A stretch of 64,000 nucleotides of DNA from the NCBI RefSeq assembly GCF_003367175.1, contig NZ_QRGA01000003.1:310681-374680 (forward strand), written 5' to 3'. A program made the translations under genes and the position numbers. This document shows positions 44,050-52,903 of this stretch, one piece after another; within the stretch, counting starts at the first letter, position 1, and each line of letters starts with the position of its first letter. Under the pieces are notes generated by a model. That model saw only the letters and a program-made list of their open reading frames with translations. It had not been told where the DNA came from and did not search any database. This DNA is from Trinickia dinghuensis. Its GTDB lineage: Bacteria > Pseudomonadota > Gammaproteobacteria > Burkholderiales > Burkholderiaceae.

Positions 44050-45798
44050 TCAAACCGGTTGCGGCGTGGGTCCGCCCGAAGCGGGCAGGCGCGTCGCGAG
44101 TTGCTGCGCGTAGCGCTGCGCCGCCGGTCCGCAGACGATGTGGAACGTGTCGGCCGACACCCAGGCTACATCGAGCACGGCCAAGCGCTGACGGTCGACG
44201 GACGCCGGATCGCGCACGACGACGCGCAGCCGCGTAGCCGCCACCGAATCGAGCGCCACGACGTTCGTCGCGCCGCCGAACACGGCCAGCCAGCGCATCG
44301 GATCCGGGTCGAGCGGGCCCGCCTGGCCGTCCGGCGCCTTCGCAGCCGCGGCAGGAGCCGATGCAGCTTGCGCGGCACCGCCCGCCACCACTGCCCGCAT
44401 TTCGTCGGCGATCATATCGGCCTCGGGCCCGATCACCACTTGCACGTTGCGCGCGTCTTTCTTGAGCACGCCGCGGGCACCCGCTGCCTTCAAGGCAGGC
44501 TCCGAAATCTTCCCCGAATCGGCGACGGACAAACGCAGCCGCGTCGTGCAGGCATCGATCAGCGTCAGGTTCTGCGCACCGCCCAGCGCGGCGATATAAC
44601 GATCCGCGCGCGAATTCGCGGCACTGGCGACCGGGGCGACGTATCCGCCCGTGGCAAACGACTCGACTTGCGCTTCGGCCGTCGCGGGTTCACGGCCCGG
44701 CGTGGCCATGTTGAACTTGCGAATGAAGAAGCGGAACAGCACGTAGTAGACGACGCCATAGGCGAGACCAACCGGAATCGCGAGCCAGCCCTTTGTCGAC
44801 AGGCCGTAGTTGAGCACGTAGTCGATCGCACCGGCCGAGAACGTGAAGCCGAGATGGATGCCGAGCGCTTGGCAGATCGCAAGCGAGAGCCCCGTCAGCA
44901 CCGCGTGAATCACGTAGAGCACCGGCGCGAGGAACATGAACGTGTACTCGACCGGCTCGGTCACGCCCGTGAGGAACGACGTGAGGGCCATCGAGAGCAG
45001 CAGGCCGCCGACCAGCGCGCGGCGCTCCTTCGGCGCTTCATGGAACATCGCGAGACAGGCCGCCGGCAGACCGAACATCATGATCGGGAAGAAGCCCGTC
45101 ATGAAGCCGCCCGCGGTGGGGTCGCCCGCGAAGAAGCGGTGCAGGTCGCCCGTCACGGCCGCGCCGCCGCCCGGGGGCGTGAACGTGCCGAAGACGAACC
45201 AGGCGAGCGAGTTGATGATGTGGTGCAAGCCCGTCACGAGCAGCAGCCGGTTCAGCGTGCCGTAGACGAACACGCCGATCGCGCCGGCCGTCGTCAGCCA
45301 GTGGCCCGTGGCGTTGATCGCCAGCTGCACGGGCTGCCAGACGTATCCGAACACGACACCGAGCACCACACACGCTAACCCTGTGATGATCGGCACGAAT
45401 CGCTTGCCGCCGAAAAAGGCCAGGTACTCGGGCAGCTTGATGTCCTTGTACCGGTTGTAGAGCAGCCCGCCGACGACACCGGCGATGATGCCCGAGAGCA
45501 CGCCCATGTCGAGCTTGGCGTTGATGTCCTTCATCACGGCGATCTCGACGAGATAACCGATCGCACCGGCGAGCGCCGCCACGCCGTTGTTTTCCTTTGC
45601 GAAACCCACCGCGACGCCGATCGCGAAGAGAAGCGGCAAATTATCGAAGATCGTGCCGCCTGCGTCGGCGATCATCTTGATGTTCAGGACGTCGGCTTGT
45701 CCGAGTCTGAGCAAGATGCCCGCGACGGGCAAGACCGCAATCGGCAGCATCAGCGCCCGCCCTAGGCGCTGTATCTTTAGAAATGGGTTCGCATCCAT
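44050..45798 (-). CDS. nagE: N-acetylglucosamine PTS permease, IIC-IIB plus degenerate IIB
   Basis: Residues 1-365 form the glucose-family IIC membrane domain (RALMLPIAVLPVAGILLRLG, EPVEYTFMF). Residues 400-470 form a IIB domain with the phosphorylated Cys417 in LIDACTTRLRL. A second IIB-like domain occupies residues 500-572, in which the aligned stretch ALDSVAATRLRV lacks the cysteine, so it cannot be phosphorylated in the usual way. There is no IIA domain; that comes from the fusion protein encoded upstream. Operon context with nagA and nagB supports GlcNAc as the sugar. GGAGG precedes the ATG. Confidence 0.92.
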   Translation of the reverse strand: MDANPFLKIQRLGRALMLPIAVLPVAGILLRLGQADVLNIKMIADAGGTIFDNLPLLFAIGVAVGFAKENNGVAALAGAIGYLVEIAVMKDINAKLDMGVLSGIIAGVVGGLLYNRYKDIKLPEYLAFFGGKRFVPIITGLACVVLGVVFGYVWQPVQLAINATGHWLTTAGAIGVFVYGTLNRLLLVTGLHHIINSLAWFVFGTFTPPGGGAAVTGDLHRFFAGDPTAGGFMTGFFPIMMFGLPAACLAMFHEAPKERRALVGGLLLSMALTSFLTGVTEPVEYTFMFLAPVLYVIHAVLTGLSLAICQALGIHLGFTFSAGAIDYVLNYGLSTKGWLAIPVGLAYGVVYYVLFRFFIRKFNMATPGREPATAEAQVESFATGGYVAPVASAANSRADRYIAALGGAQNLTLIDACTTRLRLSVADSGKISEPALKAAGARGVLKKDARNVQVVIGPEADMIADEMRAVVAGGAAQAASAPAAAAKAPDGQAGPLDPDPMRWLAVFGGATNVVALDSVAATRLRVVVRDPASVDRQRLAVLDVAWVSADTFHIVCGPAAQRYAQQLATRLPASGGPTPQPV

Positions 45799-45825
45799 TG
45801 AATCCTCCAGTTGGTCTGTCTCGTC

Positions 45826-45909
45826 GTTGATAGTTCGTTTTGTCTATCAACTATCGTCTAATTGCGATTTCGGCGCCCGAATTAGTTAGTAATCCTAATA
45901 ATTAGGATT
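45826..45909 (-). promoter_or_regulatory. Paired palindromes in the spacer before nagE
   Basis: AATCCTAAT-A-ATTAGGATT (45891-45909) is a perfect 19-base palindrome just after the fusion gene stop. GTTGATAG-N10-CTATCAAC (45826-45851) is a second, perfect 8-bp inverted repeat closer to nagE. Both lie in an AT-rich patch without T-runs, so operator or RNA-processing roles fit better than termination. Confidence 0.6.
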
Positions 45910-45914
45910 TCCAA

Positions 45915-48476
45915 TCAATCCAACGGCCAGATTTCGCGGCTTGCTGCTCTTACCGCCTGCGCCGAGTCGAGCGCGAGCAAATCGCTCGCACGCTGACGGC
46001 ACAGCTGATAATCGAGATTGCGCACGCGCGCCTTGATGCCGGGCACGGCGACCGGATCCACCGACAGCTCCGTGACACCGAGGCCCACGAGCAGCGGGAC
46101 GGCCACGGGATCGCCCGCGAGCGCACCGCATACGCCCACCCACTTGCCGTGCTTGGCCGCGCCTTTGGTCGTCTGGTCGATCAGACGCAGCACGCCCGGG
46201 TGCAAACCGTCGGCCTGCGCGGCGAGATCGGCTTGGCATCGATCCATCGCGAGCGTGTATTGAGTCAAATCGTTCGTGCCGATCGACAGAAAATCGGCAT
46301 GACGCGCGAGCTGGTCGGCGAGCAGCGCCGCCGACGGCACCTCGATCATCACGCCCACTTCGATCGGATCGGTGCGTCCCAAACCGCGCGCGAGATCGTC
46401 GATGCGTTTGCGCACGCGCACGAGTTCGCCCGCATCGGTCACCATCGGCAGCAGGATGCGAACGCTCCCGGCCGGCTGCACCGCGATGAGGCCGCGCAAT
46501 TGATCGTCGAGCAGATCCGGGCGCACCTGCGCGAGCCGGATGCCGCGCAGGCCGAGCGCCGGGTTCGTCTCGGGCGGCAGCGTCAGGTAGGGCACTTCCT
46601 TGTCGGCGCCGACGTCGAGCGTGCGAATGATCGCCGTGCGGCCGCCCAGCGCTTCGACGATCGCTTGGTAGCTTTGCCGGTGCTCGTCGGCGTTGGGGGC
46701 CGACTCGCGATGAATGAACAGCAGTTCGGTACGCAGCAGGCCCACTGAATCGGCGCCGTTCTCGACCGCCGTGCGTGCATCGTCGATCGTCGCAATGTTC
46801 GCGGCGACTTCGATCGCGCGGCCGTCGCGCGTCGCCGCGGCTTGCTGCGACGTGCGGCGGTTCGCTTCACGCACGCCGGCCAGACGATCGCGCTCGAGAC
46901 GCGCGCGTTCGACGTCGAGTTCGGTCGGCGCGTATTCGAGCCGGCCCGCGCTCGCGTCGACGACAACTTGAGTGCCGTCGGGAATCGCATGCAATGCATC
47001 GCCCACGGCCACGAGCGCCGGAATCCCGAGTTGACGCGCGATGATCGCGGCATGCGACGTGGCCCCGCCGGCGGCCATGACGAGCGCGGACACGCGCGAG
47101 CGGTCGAGCGAGGACAAGTCCGACGGCGTGAATTCGGCCGCGGTCAGCACCGCTTCCTCGGGCAGCACGCGCGCCGCCGAATTCGTATGGCCTAGCGCGC
47201 GCAGCACGCGCTTCTCGATGTCGCGCAGATCCGCGGCGCGTTCGGCGAGCAGCAGATCCTCGACGTTCGCCAGCACGGCGATTTGCGCGCGGATCGCCTC
47301 GCGCCAGGCGAAGCCCGCGCTCTTGCCGAGGCTGATGAGATCGCGCGCCGCATCGACGAGCGTCGGGTCTTCGAGCAGCACGCGATGCACCGCGAAAATA
47401 CCCGCTTCTCCAACGGCGCCGCGCTGCGATGCGTCACGCACGGTCGTGTTCAACTCCGCATCGACGGTGGCCAGCGCACGGTCCAGCAAGCGGCTCTCGG
47501 CCGCCGACGTGCCGCTCGCGAGCTCGGGCGGGGTGAGGTCGGCATCGTCCCAGCGCACGAGCTTGCCCACCGCGATACCGGGCGCCGCGCACACGCCCGC
47601 GAGCGTGTTCGGATCGAGCGGAATACCCGAGGGCCGAGTCGCTGCCCCCGGCGCGGGCGACTTCATGCGTGCCGGCGTTTCCTCGAGTTCGCCGTGCACC
47701 TCGCGCAGCAGCTCGCGCGCCACCGCATCGACCGCTTGCGCCGCATCGCGGCCCGTGCCGATCAACTCGACGGTCGCCCCCTCTCCCGCGCCGAGCCCCA
47801 GCAAACCGACGACGCTCTCGACGTTCGCCTGCCGGCCCTCGTGATGCACGTCCACGCGCGCCTGCAGCCCGCGCACGGCCTCTCTCGCGCGCGCCGCGGG
47901 ACGGGCGTGGAGGCCCCCCGCCTGCACGAGTTTGATCGTGCGGCTCGCTTGAACTCTCACTTCGCTCGGGCTCGTGCCGGCGCTCTCCTCGGCGGCCGTG
48001 CCGCCTTTCGCGCGCAGCGACAGCAGCGGGCTCACGCCGGCCGTCACGCGTCCCGATCCGCGCTCGATCACGTCGAACGCCTCGGAGTTCGCGATCGCGA
48101 TGACGGAAACGAGACTCGGCGCCTTCATGCCGACCGCGTCCTGGTCGAATTCGATGAGCAGGTCGCCGGCGCGCACGTGATCGCCTTGGGCCACCTTTGT
48201 CGTGAACCCCTCTCCGCCGAGCTCGACCGTGTCGATACCGATATGCAGCAAGATCTCGGCGCCTTCGCGCGTTTGCAGCGTGACGGCATGGCCCGTGCGC
48301 GCGAGATGGGTGACGACGCCGTCGCAAGGCGCCAGAAGGCGCCCGTCCAGCGGATCGATAGCGATGCCGTCGCCGAACATGCCGCCCGCGAATACGGGAT
48401 CGGGTACGTCGGCGAGCGGCACTACGGGACCCGTCAGCGGCGCGAGCAGAATCACTTTGTCCGGGGACTGATTCAT
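45915..48476 (-). CDS. Multiphosphoryl transfer protein: IIA-HPr-Enzyme I fusion
   Basis: Three PTS parts are joined in 853 residues. Residues 10-150 form a glucose-type IIA with active His78 in LLHIGIDTVEL. Residues 175-262 form HPr with His190 in GGLHARPAA. Residues 290-853 form Enzyme I with His475 in GGATSHAAIIARQLG and the C-terminal PEP-binding domain (IMIEVPSAALLADQL-like stretch and GVCGALAGDP). It passes phosphate from PEP to the IIB of NagE. The ATG at 48476, behind GAGGAG, is preferred; an ATG at 48509 would add 11 residues. Such fusions are known from Burkholderia-type nag clusters. Confidence 0.95.
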   Translation of the reverse strand: MNQSPDKVILLAPLTGPVVPLADVPDPVFAGGMFGDGIAIDPLDGRLLAPCDGVVTHLARTGHAVTLQTREGAEILLHIGIDTVELGGEGFTTKVAQGDHVRAGDLLIEFDQDAVGMKAPSLVSVIAIANSEAFDVIERGSGRVTAGVSPLLSLRAKGGTAAEESAGTSPSEVRVQASRTIKLVQAGGLHARPAARAREAVRGLQARVDVHHEGRQANVESVVGLLGLGAGEGATVELIGTGRDAAQAVDAVARELLREVHGELEETPARMKSPAPGAATRPSGIPLDPNTLAGVCAAPGIAVGKLVRWDDADLTPPELASGTSAAESRLLDRALATVDAELNTTVRDASQRGAVGEAGIFAVHRVLLEDPTLVDAARDLISLGKSAGFAWREAIRAQIAVLANVEDLLLAERAADLRDIEKRVLRALGHTNSAARVLPEEAVLTAAEFTPSDLSSLDRSRVSALVMAAGGATSHAAIIARQLGIPALVAVGDALHAIPDGTQVVVDASAGRLEYAPTELDVERARLERDRLAGVREANRRTSQQAAATRDGRAIEVAANIATIDDARTAVENGADSVGLLRTELLFIHRESAPNADEHRQSYQAIVEALGGRTAIIRTLDVGADKEVPYLTLPPETNPALGLRGIRLAQVRPDLLDDQLRGLIAVQPAGSVRILLPMVTDAGELVRVRKRIDDLARGLGRTDPIEVGVMIEVPSAALLADQLARHADFLSIGTNDLTQYTLAMDRCQADLAAQADGLHPGVLRLIDQTTKGAAKHGKWVGVCGALAGDPVAVPLLVGLGVTELSVDPVAVPGIKARVRNLDYQLCRQRASDLLALDSAQAVRAASREIWPLD

Positions 48477-48516
48477 TAATCGGGACTCCTCAGCACGTTC
48501 CATCTGCATCTCTCGC

Positions 48517-49539
48517 TCAGTGGGTTTCGGTGATTTTGTTCAAATGGCGCGGCGCATCGGGATCGCGTCCGCGCGCGGCCGCGAGTTGGGCGGCCATCAC
48601 ATAGAACGTTTGGATTGCCGCGATCGGGTCGAGCGACACGTGGCGGCTCGTCGCGAGCATCAGCCGCGCATCGAAGCCCGATGCGCCGGCGATATCGGCC
48701 GGGGCGGCCAGCAGCACGCGCGCACCGCGCGCGCGCATGTCGGCGGCGAGCCGGATCAGTCCGGCTTGCTCGGGACCGCGCGGGGCGAACACGAGCAGCG
48801 GGTAATCGCGGTCGATCAGCTCCATCGGGCCATGGCGCACTTCCGCGCTCGAGAACGCCTCGGCTTGTATGCCCGACGTTTCCTTGAGCTTGAGCGCGGC
48901 TTCTTGCGCGATGGCCAGCCCGAGGCCGCGGCCGATCACGATCATGCGCTCGACGTCGCGCAGCATATCCACCGCCAGCGTCCAGTCGAGCGCGGCCGCG
49001 TCGCGCAGCGTATCGGGCAGCGCGCGCAGCGCGTCGAGCAGCATCGGGTCGCGCTGCCAGTAGGCCACGAGCTGTGCGGACATCGACAGCATCGCGATGT
49101 AGCTCTTCGTGGCGGCGACCGAGCGCTCCGGTCCCGCCAGCAGCGGCAGCTGCCATTCGCAGGTATCGGCGAGCGGCGATTCGGGTGCGTTCACCGCACT
49201 CACGGTCAACGCGCCGGCCTCGCGCAGCGCCTTCATCGTGTCGACGAGATCGGGGCTTCGCCCCGACTGCGAAAACGCGATCGCCAACTCGCCGGACACG
49301 CGCAACGGCGCCGCCTGCAGCGTGGCGATCGACATCGGCAGCGAAGCGACGGGCAGGCCGATGCGGCTCATCGCGAGGCTCGCGAAATAGCTCGCGGCGT
49401 GATCGGAACTGCCGCGCGCGATCGTCAGCGCGACATGGCGCGGCGACGCCGCAAGCCGCGCGGCCAGTTGCTCGACACGCGCGCTATCGGCGCACTGCGC
49501 CTCGACAACGTCGCTCGCGGCGAGCGCCTCTTCAAGCAT
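48517..49539 (-). CDS. nagB: Glucosamine-6-phosphate deaminase, SIS (NagB-II) type
   Basis: The 340-residue protein has two SIS domains (IARGSSDHAASYFASLAM, FSQSGRSPDLVD and SSAEVRHGPMELID) and lacks the glutaminase domain of GlmS. In nag operons such proteins replace the classical NagB and convert glucosamine 6-phosphate to fructose 6-phosphate plus ammonia. The ATG at 49539 overlaps nagA by eight bases; an upstream Met at 49566 is possible. It lies between nagA and the PTS fusion gene. Confidence 0.88.
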   Translation of the reverse strand: MLEEALAASDVVEAQCADSARVEQLAARLAASPRHVALTIARGSSDHAASYFASLAMSRIGLPVASLPMSIATLQAAPLRVSGELAIAFSQSGRSPDLVDTMKALREAGALTVSAVNAPESPLADTCEWQLPLLAGPERSVAATKSYIAMLSMSAQLVAYWQRDPMLLDALRALPDTLRDAAALDWTLAVDMLRDVERMIVIGRGLGLAIAQEAALKLKETSGIQAEAFSSAEVRHGPMELIDRDYPLLVFAPRGPEQAGLIRLAADMRARGARVLLAAPADIAGASGFDARLMLATSRHVSLDPIAAIQTFYVMAAQLAAARGRDPDAPRHLNKITETH

Positions 49540-50635
49540 ATTCGACAATCTGTTCCCCTTCGACATAGGTCGCGGCCAACGTGAGGTCGCGTTCGAAAAC
49601 GACGGCGTCGGCCCATGCGCCGCGCGCAAGGCGGCCGCGGTCTTCGATACCGAGGTAGTCGGCGGCATAGCGCGACATACGGTTCGAGACATCGGCGAGC
49701 GGCAGGCCGATCGAGACGAGATTGCGCAGCGCCGCGTCCATCGTCAGCGTGCTGCCGGCGAGCGTGCCGTCGGCCAGGCGTACACCGCCCAAACACTTCG
49801 TCACGTGCTGGCTGCCCAGGCGATATTCGCCGTCGGGCATACCCGTCGCCGACGTGCTGTCGGTCACGACATACAGACGCGGAATCGCGCGCAGCGCCGC
49901 CCGGATCGCACCGGGATGCACGTGCAGCAGATCGGGAATGATCTCGGCGAATTCGGCATGCGCGAATGCGGCGCCGACCAAGCCGGGATTGCGGTGATGC
50001 ATCGGCGACATCGCATTGAACAAATGCGTGAATCCGCAGGCGCCGTGCTTGAGCGCGGCCACCGCGTCGTCGTAGGTGGCGAGCGAATGGCCGAGCTGAA
50101 CGCGCACGCCTCGCGCGACCATCTCCGAAATGATTTCCATGTGCCCTGCGATCTCGGGCGCCAGCGTGACGACGCGGATCGGCGCGACCGACAGGTACTT
50201 CAGCACCTCGTCGAGCACGGCCGAGACGGCTGCGTCGGGCTGCGCGCCGAGCTTGCCGGGATTGATGTAAGGGCCTTCGAGGTGGACGCCGAGCACGCGT
50301 GCGCCGCCCGGCGTGCGCGTACGCGTGACTTCGCCGAGGCCGGAGACGACAGCGAGCAACTCGTCCCGGGGCGCCGTCATCGTCGTGGCCAGCATGCTCG
50401 TCGTGCCGTGGTGAGCATGCGTGCGTGCAATCGTTTCGATGGCCGCGCCCGATTCCATGACGTCGGCCCCGCCGCCGCCGTGAACGTGCAAATCGATGAA
50501 GCCGGGCAGGATGTAGGGATCGCCATTCTTGGAAGGATCGGCAGGCGAGCCTTCGAGCGCCGTGATGCGCCCGTTCTCGCAATGCAGCGTGCCGCGAATC
50601 CAACCGTCCGGCGTGAGGATGTTTCCGTTCAGCAT
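49532..50635 (-). CDS. nagA: N-acetylglucosamine-6-phosphate deacetylase
   Basis: The 367-residue amidohydrolase shows LPGFIDLHVHGGGGADVME (metal His pair), LGVHLEGPYINPGKLGA (metal Glu), HLFNAMSPMHHRNPG and VVTDSTSATGM with the catalytic Asp. It removes acetate from GlcNAc-6-phosphate made by the PTS. It is the first gene of the nag operon, with a well-defined promoter about 130 bases upstream. Confidence 0.96.
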   Translation of the reverse strand: MLNGNILTPDGWIRGTLHCENGRITALEGSPADPSKNGDPYILPGFIDLHVHGGGGADVMESGAAIETIARTHAHHGTTSMLATTMTAPRDELLAVVSGLGEVTRTRTPGGARVLGVHLEGPYINPGKLGAQPDAAVSAVLDEVLKYLSVAPIRVVTLAPEIAGHMEIISEMVARGVRVQLGHSLATYDDAVAALKHGACGFTHLFNAMSPMHHRNPGLVGAAFAHAEFAEIIPDLLHVHPGAIRAALRAIPRLYVVTDSTSATGMPDGEYRLGSQHVTKCLGGVRLADGTLAGSTLTMDAALRNLVSIGLPLADVSNRMSRYAADYLGIEDRGRLARGAWADAVVFERDLTLAATYVEGEQIVEYA

Positions 50636-50763
50636 GGGGTTGCTATCTCAATAAAGCGCGAGCACGCGAAGCGATGCGATGCGTGACGTTGTTACTGGGC
50701 AATGCGCCCCCGCGTCTGTCGAACGCGGGAGCGTTCTCGTGATGGGCGATTAAATTGGAGCCC

Positions 50764-50791
50764 ATTATATAACCAGAATAGTACCAGTCAA
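50764..50791 (-). promoter_or_regulatory. nag operon promoter with operator-like repeats
   Basis: On the minus strand TTGACT (50786-50791) and a perfect TATAAT (50764-50769) are spaced by 16 bases, a very good sigma-70 promoter. The spacer GGTACTATTCTGGTTA contains two CTGGT-like units, counting the flanking T/C. TAGTACCA, read on the plus strand, occurs here and again at 50976-50983 next to CTGGTC, suggesting a shared regulator such as a GntR-type protein. Confidence 0.7.
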
Positions 50792-51053
50792 TCGGCCCTA
50801 CGAACGGCCGGAAAAATCTTCCAGAGCCTTGCTGGGCAAGGCATTAACGTCGAAATCGGCGATACTTGCCGGCGATTTTCGGCATCGGGATTTACCCGGA
50901 TGGCATACCAGTCGCGCCCTCCGGACAGGCCCGCGAGTGGTGGAGAAATCGTTGCGGCAAGTGGAAGCACCTGTTTAGTACCACCTGGTCTGCCGAGCAA
51001 AACTTGTTTGTTGACGACGATCCCATATAGTTCTGGATAATTTAGACGATACG
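50792..51053. other. Spacer between the nag promoter and the MarR-GNAT gene
   Basis: No convincing gene was found. It holds hairpins CGGCC/GGCCG (50793-50811) and GCCTTGC/GCAAGGC (50826-50842), a TAGTACCA with ACCTGGTC (50976-50990), and a possible plus-strand promoter TTGACG (51011-51016) / GATAAT (51036-51041) for the following gene. Base composition is mixed and less GC-rich than nearby genes. Confidence 0.5.
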
Positions 51054-51992
51054 GTGACGCCCGCATTGACCGAGACCACTCTGCAGCACCGCGCGGAAGC
51101 GGTGCGCCGCTTCAACCGTTTCTACACGCAGCACATCGGCGTGCTGCACGAGTTTTTACAGAAAAGTCCGTTCTCTCTGACCGAAGTGCGGGTGCTGCGC
51201 GAGCTGATGCTCGGGACCGTTTCCACCGCCACGGAACTCGCGCGCGTGCTGGGCCTCGACAGCGGCTATTTGAGCCGCTTGCTGACGAGCTTCGAGCGCC
51301 GCCAACTGATCACCCGCCGCCAATCCGAAGCCGATGCGCGCCAGTCGCTGCTCGAGTTGACGCCGGCCGGAAGGGCGGCTTATGCGCCGCTCGAGGTTGC
51401 CGCCATCGACGAGGTGTGCGGTGTATTGAAGGTGCTCTCCGCCGCGGGGCAGGAGCAGTTGATCGCGGCGATGCGCATCATCGAACGTCTGCTCGACCGG
51501 TTGCCGCCGAACACGGCCGTTTCACTACGCGCGCCGAAGCCCGGCGATTACGGGTGGCTCGTGCATCGGCAAGCGCTGCTGTTCGGTGCCGCATATGGCG
51601 CGGATATGGGGTTTGAGGCGTTCGCGGCGCAGGAGATGGCGGAATTTTCGCGGCTGCGCGATCGCGAACGCGCGATGTGCTGGATCGCCGTGCAGCACGA
51701 CAGCATCGTCGGTGCGGCCTTTGTTGCCGCGCTGTCGGAGCGCGCGGCACGCATGCGCCTTCTGTACGTTGAACCGGAAGCGCGCGGGCTCGGCATCGGG
51801 ACGCTGCTCGTCGCGCAAAGCATCGGCTTCGCGCAGCGCGCCGGCTACGACACGCTGACGCTGACCACGTGCGGCGTACTCAACGACGGCCGGCGCGTGT
51901 TCGAGCGCGCCGGCTTTCACTGCGTCGCGACGGAGCCCGAGCGGCGCTTCGGGCGCAATCTCATCGCGCAGACTTGGGAGCGGAAGTTGTGA
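51054..51992 (+). CDS. MarR-family regulator fused to GNAT acetyltransferase
   Basis: The N-terminal 150 residues form a winged helix domain of MarR type (SLTEVRVLRELMLG, then STATELARVLGLDSGYLSRLL). Residues 160-312 form a GNAT domain with LLYVEPEARGLGIGTLLVAQ, the acetyl-CoA-binding motif. Start is GTG without a ribosome binding site and close to a -10 like GATAAT, so initiation may be leaderless. Such fusions are common in proteobacteria, but their targets are mostly unknown. It is divergent from the nag operon but has no clear tie to it. Confidence 0.9.
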   Translation: MTPALTETTLQHRAEAVRRFNRFYTQHIGVLHEFLQKSPFSLTEVRVLRELMLGTVSTATELARVLGLDSGYLSRLLTSFERRQLITRRQSEADARQSLLELTPAGRAAYAPLEVAAIDEVCGVLKVLSAAGQEQLIAAMRIIERLLDRLPPNTAVSLRAPKPGDYGWLVHRQALLFGAAYGADMGFEAFAAQEMAEFSRLRDRERAMCWIAVQHDSIVGAAFVAALSERAARMRLLYVEPEARGLGIGTLLVAQSIGFAQRAGYDTLTLTTCGVLNDGRRVFERAGFHCVATEPERRFGRNLIAQTWERKL

Positions 51993-52011
51993 GGTGGTGG
52001 CTTCAAGCCGC

Positions 52012-52821
52012 TTAGAACGACGGCACCATCGAGCCCTTGAACTGCGTGTCGATGTAGTCGCGCACTTCTTGCGAGTGATAGGCCGCGACGAGCTTCTTCA
52101 CCCAGGGCTTGTCTTTGTCCTGTGCACGCACGGCGATCAGATTCGCGTAGGGGCTGTGCACGTCTTCGCGCGCGATCGCGTCCTTCGTCGGGCTCAATCC
52201 CGCCGACAACGCGTAGTTCGTGTTGATCACGGCCGCATCGACGTCGCCGAGCGAGCGCGGCAATTGCGCCGCATCGAGTTCGACGAGCTTGAGCTTCTTC
52301 GGATTCTCCGCCACGTCGAGCGCCGTAGCATTGTTGCCGTTCGTGCCTGCACCGGCATTCAGCTTGATGAGCCCCTGTGCTTGCAACAGCAGCAGCGCGC
52401 GATTCTCGTTCGACGGATCGTTCGGCACCGCAATCTTCGCGCCCTTGCCCAGATCCTTCAGCGACTTGAGCTTCTTCGAATAGATGCCGATCGGCGAAAT
52501 GTACGTCAGGCCGGCGGTGACGATCTTGTAGCCGCGCTGTTTGATTTGGCTGTCGAGGTAGGGCTGATGCTGGAAGGCGTTCGCGTCGAGGTCGCCCGCA
52601 TCGAGCGCCGCATTCGGCTGCACGTAGTCATTGAACGTGACGATCTTCACGTCGAGCCCTTCGCGTTTTGCCACTTTCCGCACGACTTGCCAGGTCTGCT
52701 CGTCGGGCCCTGCGATCGTGCCGACCTTGATGACTTGGTCCGCATGCGCAGCGGAGCCGACGACGAATGCCGCCGTAGCCGCGACCGACGAGAGGAGCTT
52801 TAGAAGCGTTCTGCGTTGCAT
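52012..52821 (-). CDS. metQ: MetQ/NlpA-family ABC transporter substrate-binding protein
   Basis: The 269-residue precursor has a signal peptide ending at AHA before DQVIKVG and the NlpA/MetQ domain (VGTIAGPDEQTWQVV, NDYVQPNAALDAGDLDANAFQHQPYLD, IAVPNDPSNENRALLLLQ). It lacks a lipobox cysteine, so it would be a free periplasmic protein. Family members bind methionine or related compounds. No metN or metI gene lies nearby, so it is an orphan in this window. A perfect 14-base palindrome lies about 80 bases upstream. Confidence 0.9.
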   Translation of the reverse strand: MQRRTLLKLLSSVAATAAFVVGSAAHADQVIKVGTIAGPDEQTWQVVRKVAKREGLDVKIVTFNDYVQPNAALDAGDLDANAFQHQPYLDSQIKQRGYKIVTAGLTYISPIGIYSKKLKSLKDLGKGAKIAVPNDPSNENRALLLLQAQGLIKLNAGAGTNGNNATALDVAENPKKLKLVELDAAQLPRSLGDVDAAVINTNYALSAGLSPTKDAIAREDVHSPYANLIAVRAQDKDKPWVKKLVAAYHSQEVRDYIDTQFKGSMVPSF

Positions 52822-52903
52822 AAAATCTCGCTTTCTTTATAGGAAAAATAAGATGACGGTGTGATGGTGTCATGGCCGTCTCGCAAAGTGAAATACGTTG
52901 ATT

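Noticed and set aside
50788-51066. 92-codon minus-strand ORF in the nag/MarR spacer
   Set aside because: No recognisable domain, no ribosome binding site, and it overlaps promoter and operator-like elements of both flanking genes.
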